This document shows, piece by piece, positions 25,775 through 34,441 of a DNA stretch of 64,000 nt. The notes beneath the pieces are model-generated. The model made no database searches and was not told the origin of the DNA. It was given only the letters and a program-made list of their open reading frames with translations. Made by a program: the position numbers and the translations under genes. The DNA is from Mesorhizobium sp. M1B.F.Ca.ET.045.04.1.1 (GTDB taxonomy: Bacteria; Pseudomonadota; Alphaproteobacteria; Rhizobiales; Rhizobiaceae). The stretch is taken from the NCBI RefSeq assembly GCF_003952465.1, contig NZ_CP034448.1:2891001-2955000 (forward strand). The letters run 5' to 3'. How positions within the stretch are numbered: the stretch's first letter is position 1; each line of letters begins with the position of its first letter.

Positions 25775-26062
25775 TCGAACCGGCTGATCATGACGTCACG
25801 GACGTTAACGGCACGCGCCGCTGCCTCGAGCCCCATCGCCTGGGTTTCCGCAGTGGCAGCGAGGTAGACGAAGATCGCAACGAATATGAGCAGCACGTTG
25901 CCGGCGACGAGACCGATGAAGCCGAAGGCGAAGGCGGCGAACTGGCCAACGGTCCCTGCAATCTCCGTCGCGCGCACGCGGTTGTAGCGCGTGGCGAGCA
26001 AGGCGCGCAGCACGCGCCCGCCATCCATTGGAAAAGCTGGAATGAGGTTGAACAGGACCGCC
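25771..26062 (-). pseudogene. site-2 protease (M50) fragment
   Basis: About 95 residues match an intramembrane metalloprotease: FNLIPAFPMDGGRVLRALL, which contains the NPDG-like metal-site motif of M50 proteases, then two membrane segments (FAAFAFGFIGLVAGNVLLIF) and AVNVRDVMISRF, where the CBS domains should begin. Both the N-terminal HExxH half and the CBS half are missing. A second fragment with the complementary part lies at 46264. Confidence 0.8.
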
Positions 26063-26438
26063 GACACGGAGGATCGGGTAGGACCACTGCATGATGTGAC
26101 TCCGCCGGGGTCGGGAAGCAGGCCGCGCCCGCCGAGCATACCCCCGTCTGCAGTCGCATCAAGTGCCTCGTCATTCGTTCGAGCGCACGGGTCCGGCCGC
26201 CTGTCAATGCAAGGGATTTCATAGGCTCTTCCTCGTGGCCTGCTGAACCGCTTCGGGTTCCGACTCCAAGGCAGTCGGGCGGCAATGCGCCGCGTTTCAG
26301 CCAACTGTGCGCCGCGTCGCCATCCTCGCAATCTACCAGTCGCTCATCCGGCTCGTCACGGGAGGCTTGAACGACCGGCTTTCGGAACTTTCCCGCCGTC
26401 CGCTTTCAGCCTGCGGAGTGCGATAGCGGACGCTCGAC

Positions 26439-26570
26439 TCAACCAGCCAGCGGCCGCATCTCTCGAATAAGATCGATAAGCAGGCGCAACGCGGTTGGGA
26501 TCTGTCGACGGCTGGAATAGTAAGCATGAAACCCGCTACTCATCGATGCCCAATCGGCGAGCAAAGGCAA
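26439..26570 (-). pseudogene. LysR C-terminal remnant
   Basis: About 40 residues (LPLLADWASMSSGFHAYYSSRRQ, then TALRLLIDLIREM) match the last strand and helix of a LysR substrate-binding domain, the region with the common YPSRR-type motif. No winged helix is found on either side, so only the tail survives. Confidence 0.5.
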
Positions 26571-26701
26571 CATTATGCCGCCGATTGGGCAGATGAAAAT
26601 CCGCATGGACGAGGCAACCCTCGCGAACGGCGACATCAACAAAGTGCCGCGTACTCGATCGTGACGTTGGCCTCAAATCCCAGCTTGGCTAGAGCTCGTA
26701 G

Positions 26702-26985
26702 CTGCTGAACCCCATTCACCACGTCGCGCTCATCTGCACCAACTACGAGAGGTCGCGACGGTTCTACGTCGAACTCCTCGGCCTCGATCTGATCCGGGAG
26801 GTCTCTCGTGAGGAGCGGCAGTCATGGAAGGCGGATCTGCGGATCGGGTCCGTCCAGCTGGAATTGTTCTCCTTCCCTGCACCGACGATGCGGCCGTCCC
26901 ATCCAGAGGCGACGGGTCTGAGACATCTGGCATTTGCCGTTGCGAATCTTGATCCCGTTATTATGCGCCTGGAAGCCGCCGGCGT
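26702..26985 (+). pseudogene. VOC (glyoxalase-like) family fragment
   Basis: Directly after a stop codon the frame reads NPIHHVALICTNYERSRRFY, ELLGLDLIRE, LRIGSVQLELFSFP, and GLRHLAFAVANLD, the first two strands-and-helix units of a vicinal-oxygen-chelate domain including the start-of-domain His. No start codon fits, and the match ends near 26985 where an IS21 transposase remnant begins on the other strand. Confidence 0.75.
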
Positions 26986-27392
26986 ATTTGTTGGTGTCGA
27001 AGCGAACCGTGCAGGTCTTCGACACCGAGGCCGGCACCGTGTGGAATCCGTCGAAGGGGCCGCGGTATTCGACCAACTTGCCGCGCTCCTCCTCGAACAC
27101 GTTCCAGATCGTGCGCTCAGGCTGTTCGACATGACAGTGCGCCTTGGCGTAGGTGACGCACTTGTCCTGCAGCCAGGCGTTCAATTCCTCGTAGGTCTTG
27201 AAGCGCAGCCTGGGCGTGAAGAAGCGCTCGCGCACCAGCCCGACCTGGTTCTCGACCTGACCCTTCTCTCAGCCCGACGCCGGCGTGCAGGCTACCGGCT
27301 GCACCAGATAGGGGCTGCACATCTGCAGGAAGCGGCGATTATATTGCCGGTCCTTGCCGACGAACACCGCTCGAACCAGGCGCCATGTACGC
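26985..27392 (-). mobile_element. istA: IS21-family transposase (istA) remnant
   Basis: One minus-strand frame reads AVFVGKDRQYNRRFLQMC, QPVACTPASG, a TGA in place of the usual Trp, then EKGQVENQVGLVRERFF, YEELNAWLQDKC, FDGFHTVPASVSKTC and FDTNKY. This is the C-terminal third of an IS21 IstA. There is no istB and no terminal repeat, so the element is a dead fragment whose end cuts the VOC gene. Confidence 0.82.
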
Positions 27393-27581
27393 CATTACTC
27401 TTTGATGACGGCAGGCGGCCCTGCCAAAGACGTCGCGTTTGGATTTGCCCAAAACCATTGGGTGACATCGGTAGTCTGGTTGAGACAAGCTGCGATGGCA
27501 TGCCGACGCTCCTACATAATGCAGGCGTCGACCTCGAACGTCAGCTTTACGCCTCAGTGCAGCGGAGGTCGATGGCCGTCT

Positions 27582-27621
27582 GTTCAACGGTTTGCGATTT
27601 CGTTGAACATCGCGTATGTTC
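27582..27621 (+). promoter_or_regulatory. nested palindromes upstream of the nucleotidyltransferase gene
   Basis: GTTCAACG (27582-27589) and CGTTGAAC (27601-27608) are exact complements, 11 nt apart. GAACAT (27605-27610) and ATGTTC (27616-27621) are also exact complements, 5 nt apart, so the central GAAC is shared by both. Three alternating GTTC/GAAC half-sites end 30 nt before the ATG, where a repressor site is expected. Confidence 0.55.
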
Positions 27622-27651
27622 TACAAAGCTTATTTTTGTTGAGCACGCACG

Positions 27652-28671
27652 ATGTTGGACCGTCATTCGACAATCGCCCATTCAGCCTATCATGATCTGC
27701 TTGCATCCTTGCGCGATGAGGCTATTGCGGAAATTCGTGGAACCCCGACCCGAGTAGACCGCGGGGGCCGAACCTACTGGTATGACACCTACCGTGTCGG
27801 CTCTGACGTCAAAAAGACTTATGTTGGGGAAGACAACGAAGAGCTCCGCACCCGGATCCAGCGCATTAGCGCCCTCCGAGAGGGACGCGAGAATCGCAGG
27901 CGCAACCGCGCCCGGCTGGTCCGACTTTTGCGTGCCGAGGGGTTTCTTGGCATCGACGCAGCCATCGGCAGCCTTCTGCACGCACTTGCCTCAGCCGGCG
28001 TATTCCGCCTTGGCGGGACCGTCGTAGGAACCCAGGCGTTCCGGCTCTACGAGGGTGAACTCGGCGTTCGTTTCACCTTCGACCAGACAGCCCAAACAGC
28101 CGACATCGACATAGCGAGCTTCGAGCGCCTTTCCTTAGCGCTTGAGGATACCGTATCGAGCCCGCTCGACCATGTCCTGAAGGATTTCTCATTTGAGCCG
28201 GCGCCCGCGTTAGAGCCCGGCAAGACATGGCGCTGGAAGCAAACGCGTAACGAGATGCTGGTCGAATTTCTGACACCGTCCTTCACCGAAGACGAACCCC
28301 TGCGGCCATTGCCTGCCCTGGGAGTCCACGCTCAATCGCTGCATCACCTGAACTATCTGCTCGCCGAGCCAATCCTGGCCGCAGTCACATATCGCGACGG
28401 CGTTCTCGTCCAGATACCCAGGCCGGAACGCTTCGCGATCCACAAGCTCATAGTCGCGGACCGGAGACTTGATGGGCCAGACAGCCTCAAGGCGCTCAAG
28501 GATCGGCTCCAGGCCGAATTTCTGATCAACGTTCTGGCCTTGGACAGGCCGGATGATCTGCAGGAAGCCCTTGAGGATGCTCTGTTACGAGGAAAGCGCT
28601 GGCGCGAACGGATCAAGAAGTCGATCGACAAGTCGCCATCGCTTCAGGCTAGGCTGGGTCCGCTCACCTAA
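27652..28671 (+). CDS. GSU2403-family nucleotidyltransferase fold protein
   Basis: The 339-residue protein begins with a helical N-terminus that includes GGRTYWYDTYRVGSDVKKTYVG. A fold follows with FRLGGTVVGTQAFRLYEGELG, then FEPAPALEPGKTWRWKQ, LVEFLTPSF, and a C-terminal helical part (FAIHKLIVADRR). This matches the GSU2403-type group of minimal nucleotidyltransferases, whose substrates are unknown. It is full length and the only intact gene of its neighbourhood, with palindromes just upstream. Whether it acts with an antitoxin-like partner is not shown: none is adjacent. Confidence 0.78.
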   Translation: MLDRHSTIAHSAYHDLLASLRDEAIAEIRGTPTRVDRGGRTYWYDTYRVGSDVKKTYVGEDNEELRTRIQRISALREGRENRRRNRARLVRLLRAEGFLGIDAAIGSLLHALASAGVFRLGGTVVGTQAFRLYEGELGVRFTFDQTAQTADIDIASFERLSLALEDTVSSPLDHVLKDFSFEPAPALEPGKTWRWKQTRNEMLVEFLTPSFTEDEPLRPLPALGVHAQSLHHLNYLLAEPILAAVTYRDGVLVQIPRPERFAIHKLIVADRRLDGPDSLKALKDRLQAEFLINVLALDRPDDLQEALEDALLRGKRWRERIKKSIDKSPSLQARLGPLT

Positions 28672-29831
28672 TCGACAGTTGCATGTCCCGGGTACTGAAG
28701 CGCCATCAACCGAATACGAGCACTAAGCCGGAGGAGGCCGTGAGCGCGTAGCGGATGATCTACGGGCGCCTTGCTGCTTTGCCGAATCGCGCTCAGGAAG
28801 GCTTTAAACGCTCGAAGATTTCCGGAGCGAACTCATACTGCCACGCGGTTCCTCGCCCCGCCGGGCGGAAGGGCTGGGCAAGGTTCTGCCCCGACCCTCT
28901 AATTTGAATGCGGGCTGGTCAGGCGCAGGTCACCATCGGAGAATGCCGCATTATCGGTTCGAAGTCGTTTGGAACGGGACAGCCTGGGATAGGCCTGGGT
29001 AGACTGGCCACCATTAACCACGCGCGGAAGGAAGCGCTCAAAGCCACGACATCGCTGGCGAGGAAACGGCGGTCGTCGCGCACGCCGAGCGTCAGAGCCT
29101 GGCACGCGGCACATCAACCGGGCGTTGCCTGCGGTGCTTGAGCGCCGAATGGTGGCGCGGCTGGCCAGAACGTCGTGAGAAGAAAGGCAGGAGGTGAGTC
29201 ACGTGAGACGCAAAGCTGCCGGCAACCCTTTGCAGACAAGAGATTCCTTTCGCGACCTCAAACTGTGTGCGAGGGCGCCTGGAACCGGACCAGCAACCGC
29301 ATCTCTGGCAGCCCGTGTACCCAGCGCTGAACTCAACCCATCACGGGTGCTTTAGTCGGGGACCTTCACGCCATGGCGGATCGGAAAGCCACAGCCATGG
29401 CATCGGCAAAGGGGCGGACAATGGCAGCGGCTTTCAGGCTGAGGGAGACGAATGCAGGCTAGTTGTCGTCAACGAAACCTCAAATCTGCCACCGTACTTA
29501 AATGTTCGCTTTATTGTGAAAGTGAAGGGCTGAGTACCCGTCGGCCGTCTCTCTCTCATTGGGCTTGCGTCGGCCGACGCTCACGTCTCATCCCGCCACA
29601 CACCCGCTTCTCCTATCGGATTTCTAACAGGCGTCGGACGCGGATCGTGTGCGCCTGATCTCCGGTCGGGTGGAATAGCTGCGCGGCCGGCGTCGAGTTC
29701 ATTCCAGAGAATGGCGGCGGCGCCGGTGTGAGGCTGAAGAAGGGCGGCTAGGCGCAACTTGTCTTTAGCCCCGATCAGCGCAATTCTTTCCTCTAGTCGC
29801 CAACAGGACCACCGCGAGAGGGGAGCGAAAC
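28672..29831. other. long stretch with no intact gene
   Basis: About 1.16 kb lacks a convincing coding sequence. The exception is a short C-terminal XRE-regulator remnant near 29683-29751. Other open frames (for example an 88-codon plus-strand frame ending at 29533) have no recognisable features. The stretch looks like decayed DNA rather than a structured regulatory region. Confidence 0.5.
29683..29751 (+). pseudogene. C-terminal remnant of an XRE-type regulator
   Basis: The frame reads GVEFIPENGGGAGVRLKKGG then a stop. This tail, with a preceding short helix, is the characteristic ending of a common small alphaproteobacterial XRE repressor. The helix-turn-helix part upstream is missing or scrambled, so only the last 20 or so residues remain. 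Confidence 0.5.
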
Positions 29832-30080
29832 GTGAAGATCGAAATTCAGAGCCAGCAGGAATTCACCTATGACGGCCGTGTGGGCGCGTTCATGTTCATC
29901 TGCGGACCGGTCCTAAGCGGATTTGGCTATGCCTGGCTACTCAACGAATTGTCGACTTCATATCCACGACCTGGGCTGCCGCTCGTTGTGGTAGGGTTAG
30001 GCGCTCTCGGCTGGGTGGTCGGCTGCGTCAAGATGCTGGCAGGGCGTTCCTACCGTCACAATGTCATCGTTGAGCGATAA
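29832..30080 (+). CDS. small two-helix membrane protein
   Basis: The 82-residue protein has a polar N-terminus (KIEIQSQQEFTYDGR) and two membrane segments (VGAFMFICGPVLSGFGYAWL and PLVVVGLGALGWVVGCV) with a short basic tail. A purine-rich AGGGGAGCG precedes the ATG. It is a typical small inner-membrane hypothetical protein with no named family. Confidence 0.6.
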   Translation: MKIEIQSQQEFTYDGRVGAFMFICGPVLSGFGYAWLLNELSTSYPRPGLPLVVVGLGALGWVVGCVKMLAGRSYRHNVIVER

Positions 30081-30237
30081 CCTCGTCCCGCTCTTTATCT
30101 CCACCATCACAGCGCTGATGCTCGGCAGCGCCGTCTGGTTCGATCTTCGCCGCGACTTCGTAGGGACTGCCCGCAGGCAGGCTTGGCTCTCTATCTCCGC
30201 TGACGGCACTGTGTTGCTGGCCGTCGTTTACGATTAC

Positions 30238-30346
30238 ATTGGCAGAAGCGTATATCTTTTCCCGCAGCCGGTGATGGTTCCTCATCCGCTCCTGCCGGTC
30301 AGGCCCGGCATCCTGTGTGGAACCCCCGCCAAGATGCCGGGCCGCT
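30238..30346. repeat. intergenic mosaic-type repeat, copy 1
   Basis: The 5' part (GCAGAAGCGTATAT...CAGCCGGT) matches copies at 37603 and 37787. The 3' part is a hairpin: GGCCCGGCATC (30302-30312) and its complement GATGCCGGGCC (30333-30343), a perfect 11-bp stem with a 20-nt loop. The layout resembles rhizobial intergenic mosaic elements. Confidence 0.6.
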
Positions 30347-30443
30347 AGCAGCCCCAAGCGAGCGGCCGCGCGTTCTGGTGTTTCTCGCTGACGCGAATGG
30401 CCTGTTTCACGGAACGGACCTGGGTCAGGGTGTGCACCTGCCG

Positions 30444-30674
30444 CTAGGCTACGGGATTCTCTTCCCGCTTTTTCAACGCCGTTCCCAACTCGTCCTCGCG
30501 TTCAGGCCCATAGACCGATCGGACAACCAGCGTGAAATAGCCAACTTGTAAGATGATCAATGTGATCGCTGACCAAATGATCGCCGTCCAAAATGAGCCT
30601 GACTCGACATAGATCCAAGTTCCCACAACGATTGTCGTGGCGAACATTCCCACCAGATACCGCGGAAAATACAT
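30444..30674 (-). CDS. SyrA/ExoX-like exopolysaccharide regulator
   Basis: The 76-residue protein begins MYFPRYLVGMFATTIVVGTW and has two membrane segments, the second LIILQVGYFTLVV, then a charged tail. The MYFP-x(2)-L-x-GM start and LQVGY motif are those of SyrA/ExoX-type proteins, which modulate exopolysaccharide synthesis in rhizobia from the inner membrane. I use the Met at MYFP rather than an ATG three codons earlier. A paralogue lies at 39467. Confidence 0.8.
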   Translation of the reverse strand: MYFPRYLVGMFATTIVVGTWIYVESGSFWTAIIWSAITLIILQVGYFTLVVRSVYGPEREDELGTALKKREENPVA

Positions 30675-30758
30675 CGGCCCCAATCTCCATTCCCCAACGG
30701 GCCGAAAGTTTTCATTATTTTAGCAGTCGCGCAAGTAGTACCTCGTGGGCCGCGTCAA

Positions 30759-30940
30759 TCAGTCCTCGCGGTGCTGCATGGCCTCGAGGATCACCGCAAA
30801 CAAGCTGCCGACTTCGTCAGTCATCTCCTATCCTCTTGCGCTTGTCCGGCGTCACAGCGTGATTGGTGAATTGCAAATTCCGGTCATCGCGGCCGGCAAG
30901 CGTCTCGCGGCTGCCATCGAGACTGCCGGCGACGCACTGC
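30759..30940 (-). pseudogene. remnant with NLQFTNHAVTPDKRKR tail, plus a 21-residue frame
   Basis: The minus strand reads GRDDRNLQFTNHAVTPDKR just before a stop; the same tail occurs, frameshifted, at 32345. It has no start codon and begins at the end of the nuclease gene region. A tiny frame (MTDEVGSLFAVILEAM and six more residues, 30759-30824) overlaps its end. Both are probably decayed copies of a small zinc-ribbon protein family. Confidence 0.45.
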
Positions 30941-30951
30941 GACGATAGCAG

Positions 30952-31440
30952 CTATGGGCGTCCACCCCGCCTATATTCGCCTGGATCGATAAAGCTCCCT
31001 GCCCACAAGTTGCGTTTGGCAATGCGGGCTTCGCGCTCTTCGGCAAGGTATCGAGTGTCGGCTACCGCCAATCCGTGTTTCACCAGGTCGCGCCCGAGAT
31101 CAATGGTCCCCACGAAGCAGACGCCGACATCGTTGTCATAGCGGTCCTTGCCTTCGACGGTGCAGGATACATCCCCCGAGGCAATGAGATGGCGAATGTG
31201 GTCACGCGCATACCTGCCGCAGGGCCAGATCTTGTCAGCGGCATCAAAACACGGCTGCGAAAGTTCGGGGGCATCGATCCCGAGCAACTGAACTCGTTTC
31301 TTGTCATGCCACAGCGTGTCGCCGTCATGAGCAAACCAATGCTCTACTGCGGACACGGGGCCACAGGTGAGCACGAAGGCGAGAGCGAGGGTCAACCTAA
31401 ACATGGCCGAGGCAATGCGATTATTGCGCCTTCTCGTCAT
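30952..31440 (-). CDS. secreted thermonuclease-like (SNase) protein
   Basis: The 162-residue protein has a signal peptide (FRLTLALAFVLTCGPVSA) and a compact staphylococcal-nuclease-like fold: WFAHDGDTLWHDKKRVQLLGIDAPE, GRYARDHIRHLI, and a C-terminal ARIAKRNLWAG. The substrate-site residues (DGDT, GIDAPE) are present. Alternative starts are 31404 (at the signal peptide) and 31497. Such proteins degrade nucleic acid in the periplasm or outside. A longer paralogue with an Excalibur-like tail is at 34442. Confidence 0.82.
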   Translation of the reverse strand: MTRRRNNRIASAMFRLTLALAFVLTCGPVSAVEHWFAHDGDTLWHDKKRVQLLGIDAPELSQPCFDAADKIWPCGRYARDHIRHLIASGDVSCTVEGKDRYDNDVGVCFVGTIDLGRDLVKHGLAVADTRYLAEEREARIAKRNLWAGSFIDPGEYRRGGRP

Positions 31441-31642
31441 GTTGAAAAGTGGATCGTTTCGAAATTTCCGCGGGCTTGTCAGGCGTGATCTCCTCACCTT
31501 GTCGCCGATCTCCTAGGCGCGACTGCAGAGTGCATCGTTTTACACAATCCCCAATTGGTAGACTCCTACGGCACATCGGCAGTTAGTTCCTGCAAAGCCA
31601 AAAAAAGAGGGACTGAGGGCCTCGATTCGGGGAGGAACGACG

Positions 31643-31849
31643 TTGCCTGTGCAAAAAGAGGACTATCGGACCAACAGAGCCGACTATGTGATTGCCGCGA
31701 TGCAGGGCCGATCGGCGGCTGAAGACGATCGTAAACAGATGCTGGCAAGGAAAGAGACATTCCTCCGGCTAAGAGACCGGCGCCTCGCCAGATTGGCCGC
31801 AAATCCGTGTGAAAGCCTGCCACCCAGAGCCAGACCGCCGCACGGTTAG
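31643..31849 (+). CDS. small basic hypothetical protein
   Basis: The 68-residue protein has a continuous helical, charged centre (NRADYVIAAMQGRSAAEDD and KQMLARKETFLRLRDRRL) and a Pro-rich tail. It may be a short coiled coil. No family is recognised. Confidence 0.45.
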   Translation: MPVQKEDYRTNRADYVIAAMQGRSAAEDDRKQMLARKETFLRLRDRRLARLAANPCESLPPRARPPHG

Positions 31850-31952
31850 TTAAGCGAGTTCGGCGGTCCTGGTCCCGCTCTACATCGTCGCCATCACCGG
31901 CCTAATCCTCGCCAGCGCGATCTGCTATCCGATTGACCGCTCACCTAAGCAC

Positions 31953-32237
31953 CTACCAAACGGTGGCAGCGCACAACAAAAACACGAGCGCGGCACACGC
32001 GATCAATATACCTCTTCGCGTTCGCCACCTTGGCGGCTCAGCCGGCACAAGCCCAAATTGCTGGGCACGCTCCGTAGCGATTTTCAGTAGGGCCGCAGTT
32101 GTTTCGCGCGGCGTCCACCCCTGCGCCTCTGAGGCAGTCATCAGCGCTGCGATGGCGGCTTCCAAGGCGACTTCACAGTTGACGTCCCGATCTGGGCTAC
32201 CCCTTGGCAATATCGGTGGTTCGACGGCTCGGGACAT
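31953..32237 (-). CDS. tail-anchored small membrane protein
   Basis: The 94-residue protein has a helical N-terminal domain (EVALEAAIAALMTASEAQGW, then TTAALLKIATERAQQFGL) and a C-terminal membrane helix (GILIACAALVFLLCAATVW). It probably sits with its main domain in the cytosol. No family is recognised. Confidence 0.55.
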   Translation of the reverse strand: MSRAVEPPILPRGSPDRDVNCEVALEAAIAALMTASEAQGWTPRETTAALLKIATERAQQFGLVPAEPPRWRTRRGILIACAALVFLLCAATVW

Positions 32238-32344
32238 GCATACAAAGTGGCTCGCGGATGAAAGGTTCCCGCGCTCCAGGCCTTCCGGCCCGCCAGCAGG
32301 CCCGCCATTAAGGACGAACCCTAGGTTAGGGACAAGGCGTCCAG

Positions 32345-32591
32345 CCCGTTGCGCTTGTCCGGCGTTACAGCATGGTTCGTAAACTGAAGGTTCCTAATCG
32401 TCGCGCCCGGCGCCGCGGCATTCGTGGCAGAAAATGATCTTCAACAGATCCCAGTGCAGACACCCATGGTCCGGCCCAAACCGTTTGACCAGTTCGGCGA
32501 CGTCCAGGACCGCGCTGCGCTGGCGATCCTCGTAAAGTGGGGTCGCCGCACCGGGAAGGATTATATTCCTGATCGCGATGGCAAGACGCAC
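32345..32591 (-). pseudogene. zinc-ribbon small protein, frameshifted at its C-terminus
   Basis: The frame reads AELVKRFGPDHGCLHWDLLK then IIFCHECRGAGRDD and stops. One extra nucleotide here moves the expected tail, NLQFTNHAVTPDKR, out of frame; that tail is present in the next frame to about 32345 and in another copy at 30840. The CxxC and His/Cys spacing suggests one zinc site. Confidence 0.55.
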
Positions 32592-32662
32592 GGCTTCATA
32601 TTAGCGGCCGCTTGACGAAGCCGACGGCCGCACCAGAGGGCCCGCTCCGCAACGGGAAGTTT

Positions 32663-32932
32663 TTACTGTCGAAGCAGGGCCTCTCCGTACTTCGCCCACA
32701 ACTGCTCGCAATCTCTGGACCTGAGGCTGTGCAATCTCAGTCCGCCATAGAAAACCATCGCGGCTCGGACGTCGTAGCCCAGGATCGAAGCGTTTGCCAC
32801 AAACTGGATGGCTTCCCCTAACCGGCGGGAATCGATTGTGGCTTCGGATCCGGTGGTAGTATCAACAATACCTAGGATCTGCGCCTCCTCATTCCTGGCT
32901 GCCAAAGCAGCAGCCATTGCCTCTTCGGTCAC
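32663..32932 (-). CDS. small hypothetical protein coupled to the DNA ligase
   Basis: The 89-residue reading starts with GTG (VTEEAMAAALAARNEEAQIL) and includes RLGEAIQFVANASILGYDVR and FYGGLRLHSLRSRDC. The stop of the ligase frame (TGA) overlaps the GTG by 2 nt, so translation is likely coupled. A Met five codons in (32917) is an alternative start. No family is recognised; a role in DNA repair is only suggested by position. Confidence 0.5.
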   Translation of the reverse strand: MTEEAMAAALAARNEEAQILGIVDTTTGSEATIDSRRLGEAIQFVANASILGYDVRAAMVFYGGLRLHSLRSRDCEQLWAKYGEALLRQ

Positions 32933-33827
32933 ATCTCTTGCTCCCCAGACTGAATTCGCTCCTCGCGGAAATCCTGCTGCGACGCGTGACGTAAGTCTTC
33001 CTCGCCACGCAGGTGCTTCACGCGGCCGATGAGCCCCGGCTTGACCCATTGCGTCGCCGGCCGCTTCATGCCCTTTGGTGCCTCTCCTGATGCTCCTGGA
33101 CGCGCTGCCAGAGCCGTTCGCGCATTTCCCGGTTCAGGGTGATGAAGGCGCTGCCGACATAGCGCCCTGTGCCACGCTCGGCCATCAGAGCGAACGCTGG
33201 CTTTCCCGCCTCCCGCTCGACACCGAGCAGTTCGTATTCGTCGATCGTGTAGCACTTCGCCTTCAGCCAGTTGGTCGACGGCCCCGAACGATATTTGCTG
33301 CCTTTTCGCTTCGAGACGACACCCTCCAGCCCTGCCTGCTCGACCAGATGGAAGACAGCCGCACCTTTGCCTGGCAGGGCCTCACTGAACTGGATCCGCT
33401 GACCGGCAGAGATCATCGCCTGCAGCACCTCTCGCCGGTCCTCTAGAGGCATGTCGCGCAAATCGTGGCCATTGAGATGGAGTAGATCGAAAGCGACGAA
33501 ATACAGGTCATGCTGCCGGCGACTGATGGCCTTGCGCAGCTCGCCGAAGTCTGAAACTCCGGCCTCATTCAGGACAATGATGTCGCCGTCGATGATCGCG
33601 CTTTGAGCGTTGAGTCCTTTCGCTGTCTCCACCAGGTCGCGATATTTGGCGGTCCAGTCGAGACCGCGACGGGTGAAGATGCGAACGTCGCCATCGTCCT
33701 TGACGATCTGTGAGCGGTAGCCGTCGAACTTGACTTCGTGAATCCATCCGTCGCCCCCGGGAGGCTTCTCGACCAGCGTCGGCCCAAGCGGCCGGATGAA
33801 CTTCAAACGCTCTTTGGCGTTACGCAT
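32929..33827 (-). pseudogene. ATP-dependent DNA ligase, frameshifted before the final motif
   Basis: The 253-residue first frame has the adenylation motif EVKFDGYR (Lys33), IIDGDIIVLNEAG, LYFVAFDLLHLNG, EGVVSKRKGSKY and WLKAKCYTIDEYE, the LigC/LigD-type nucleotidyltransferase plus most of the OB fold. It stops at QERHQRA. The family's last segment, GMKRPATQWVKPGLIGR and LRGEEDLRHAS, continues in the next frame to 32929, so a one-base indel splits motif VI from the rest. No Ku gene and no polymerase or phosphoesterase domain accompany it. The start at 33827 is chosen over a TTG two codons earlier. Confidence 0.85.
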
Positions 33828-33909
33828 GCACAATGCCCCAACCGCGATTCAAGCCGCATAAGGCGATCCGGTTCCGGGCATTTTAGAGAAATTGTATGTG
33901 AGAAGGATA

Positions 33910-34095
33910 ATGACGAAACTTTCTGATATCCCGCCGCTTAGCCGCCCTGGCAAGCGCGTCGGCGGTGAACCGGCCAACGAGAGCGATCATTTCTACACAT
34001 GCAAAGTCTGCGGACAGCGCGTCGACAAGCGTGACCTGCGGCAGGTCGCTTGGCATGAGCAGCCCGAGCATGAGCCGCTTGAGATGGACGCCTAG
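33910..34095 (+). CDS. small zinc-finger-like protein
   Basis: The 61-residue protein begins MTKLSDIPPLSRPGKRVGG and contains a single treble-clef/C2H2-like unit: FYTCKVCGQRVDKRDLRQVAWHEQPEH, with two Cys and two His in zinc spacing. AGAAGGA lies just before the ATG at 33910. Its end overlaps the convergent KTSC gene by 4 nt. Confidence 0.65.
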   Translation: MTKLSDIPPLSRPGKRVGGEPANESDHFYTCKVCGQRVDKRDLRQVAWHEQPEHEPLEMDA

Positions 34096-34313
34096 TGGGA
34101 AAGATCGTCATCGCCTGGAATGCGACGATACCGGAAGTGATTGCGAATGTGGTCGTTGAAAAAGCGGCCCTTGGCGAAGGCCGCGCGGAATGCCGCAAAA
34201 GTCTCTGGCGGCACATCTTCGAACTCGTAGCGTTTGCCACTGGCCACAAACCAGACCGATAGAATCCTGCTCTCTGGGTCATAGGCTGTTTTGCTTATCG
34301 ACGTGGACGGCAT
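34092..34313 (-). CDS. KTSC domain protein
   Basis: The 73-residue protein begins MPSTSISKTAYDPESRILSVWF and continues GKRYEFEDVPPETFAAFRAA with a final FNDHIRNHFRYRR. This is the KTSC domain (strand-rich, with the SI-x(3)-Y-D start and a V-P-x(3)-F motif), common in small stand-alone proteins and fused to toxins or RecBCD-like proteins; its role is unknown. A long N-terminal extension is open to 34490 but looks non-coding. Confidence 0.85.
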   Translation of the reverse strand: MPSTSISKTAYDPESRILSVWFVASGKRYEFEDVPPETFAAFRAAFAKGRFFNDHIRNHFRYRRIPGDDDLSH

Positions 34314-34441
34314 GACACTATTCCAAGTTCCTCGAAGCGCAGGCCTGTTAATCAACCTCAACGAGACATGAACGTTCCTTGGCGCTTCATCTGGACTCCA
34401 AGCGGCATTTCGGAGCATGCTCCCGTCGGGGAGAGGGGGGC

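Noticed and set aside
27605..27621. GAAC-N9-GTTC as an SOS (LexA) box
   Set aside because: The alphaproteobacterial LexA site is the direct repeat GTTC-N7-GTTC; here the half-sites are inverted with another spacing.
30061..30348. 95-codon plus-strand frame with one membrane-like segment
   Set aside because: The second half is encoded by the hairpin repeat and it overlaps the preceding gene; it could be a truncated small membrane gene but cannot be supported.
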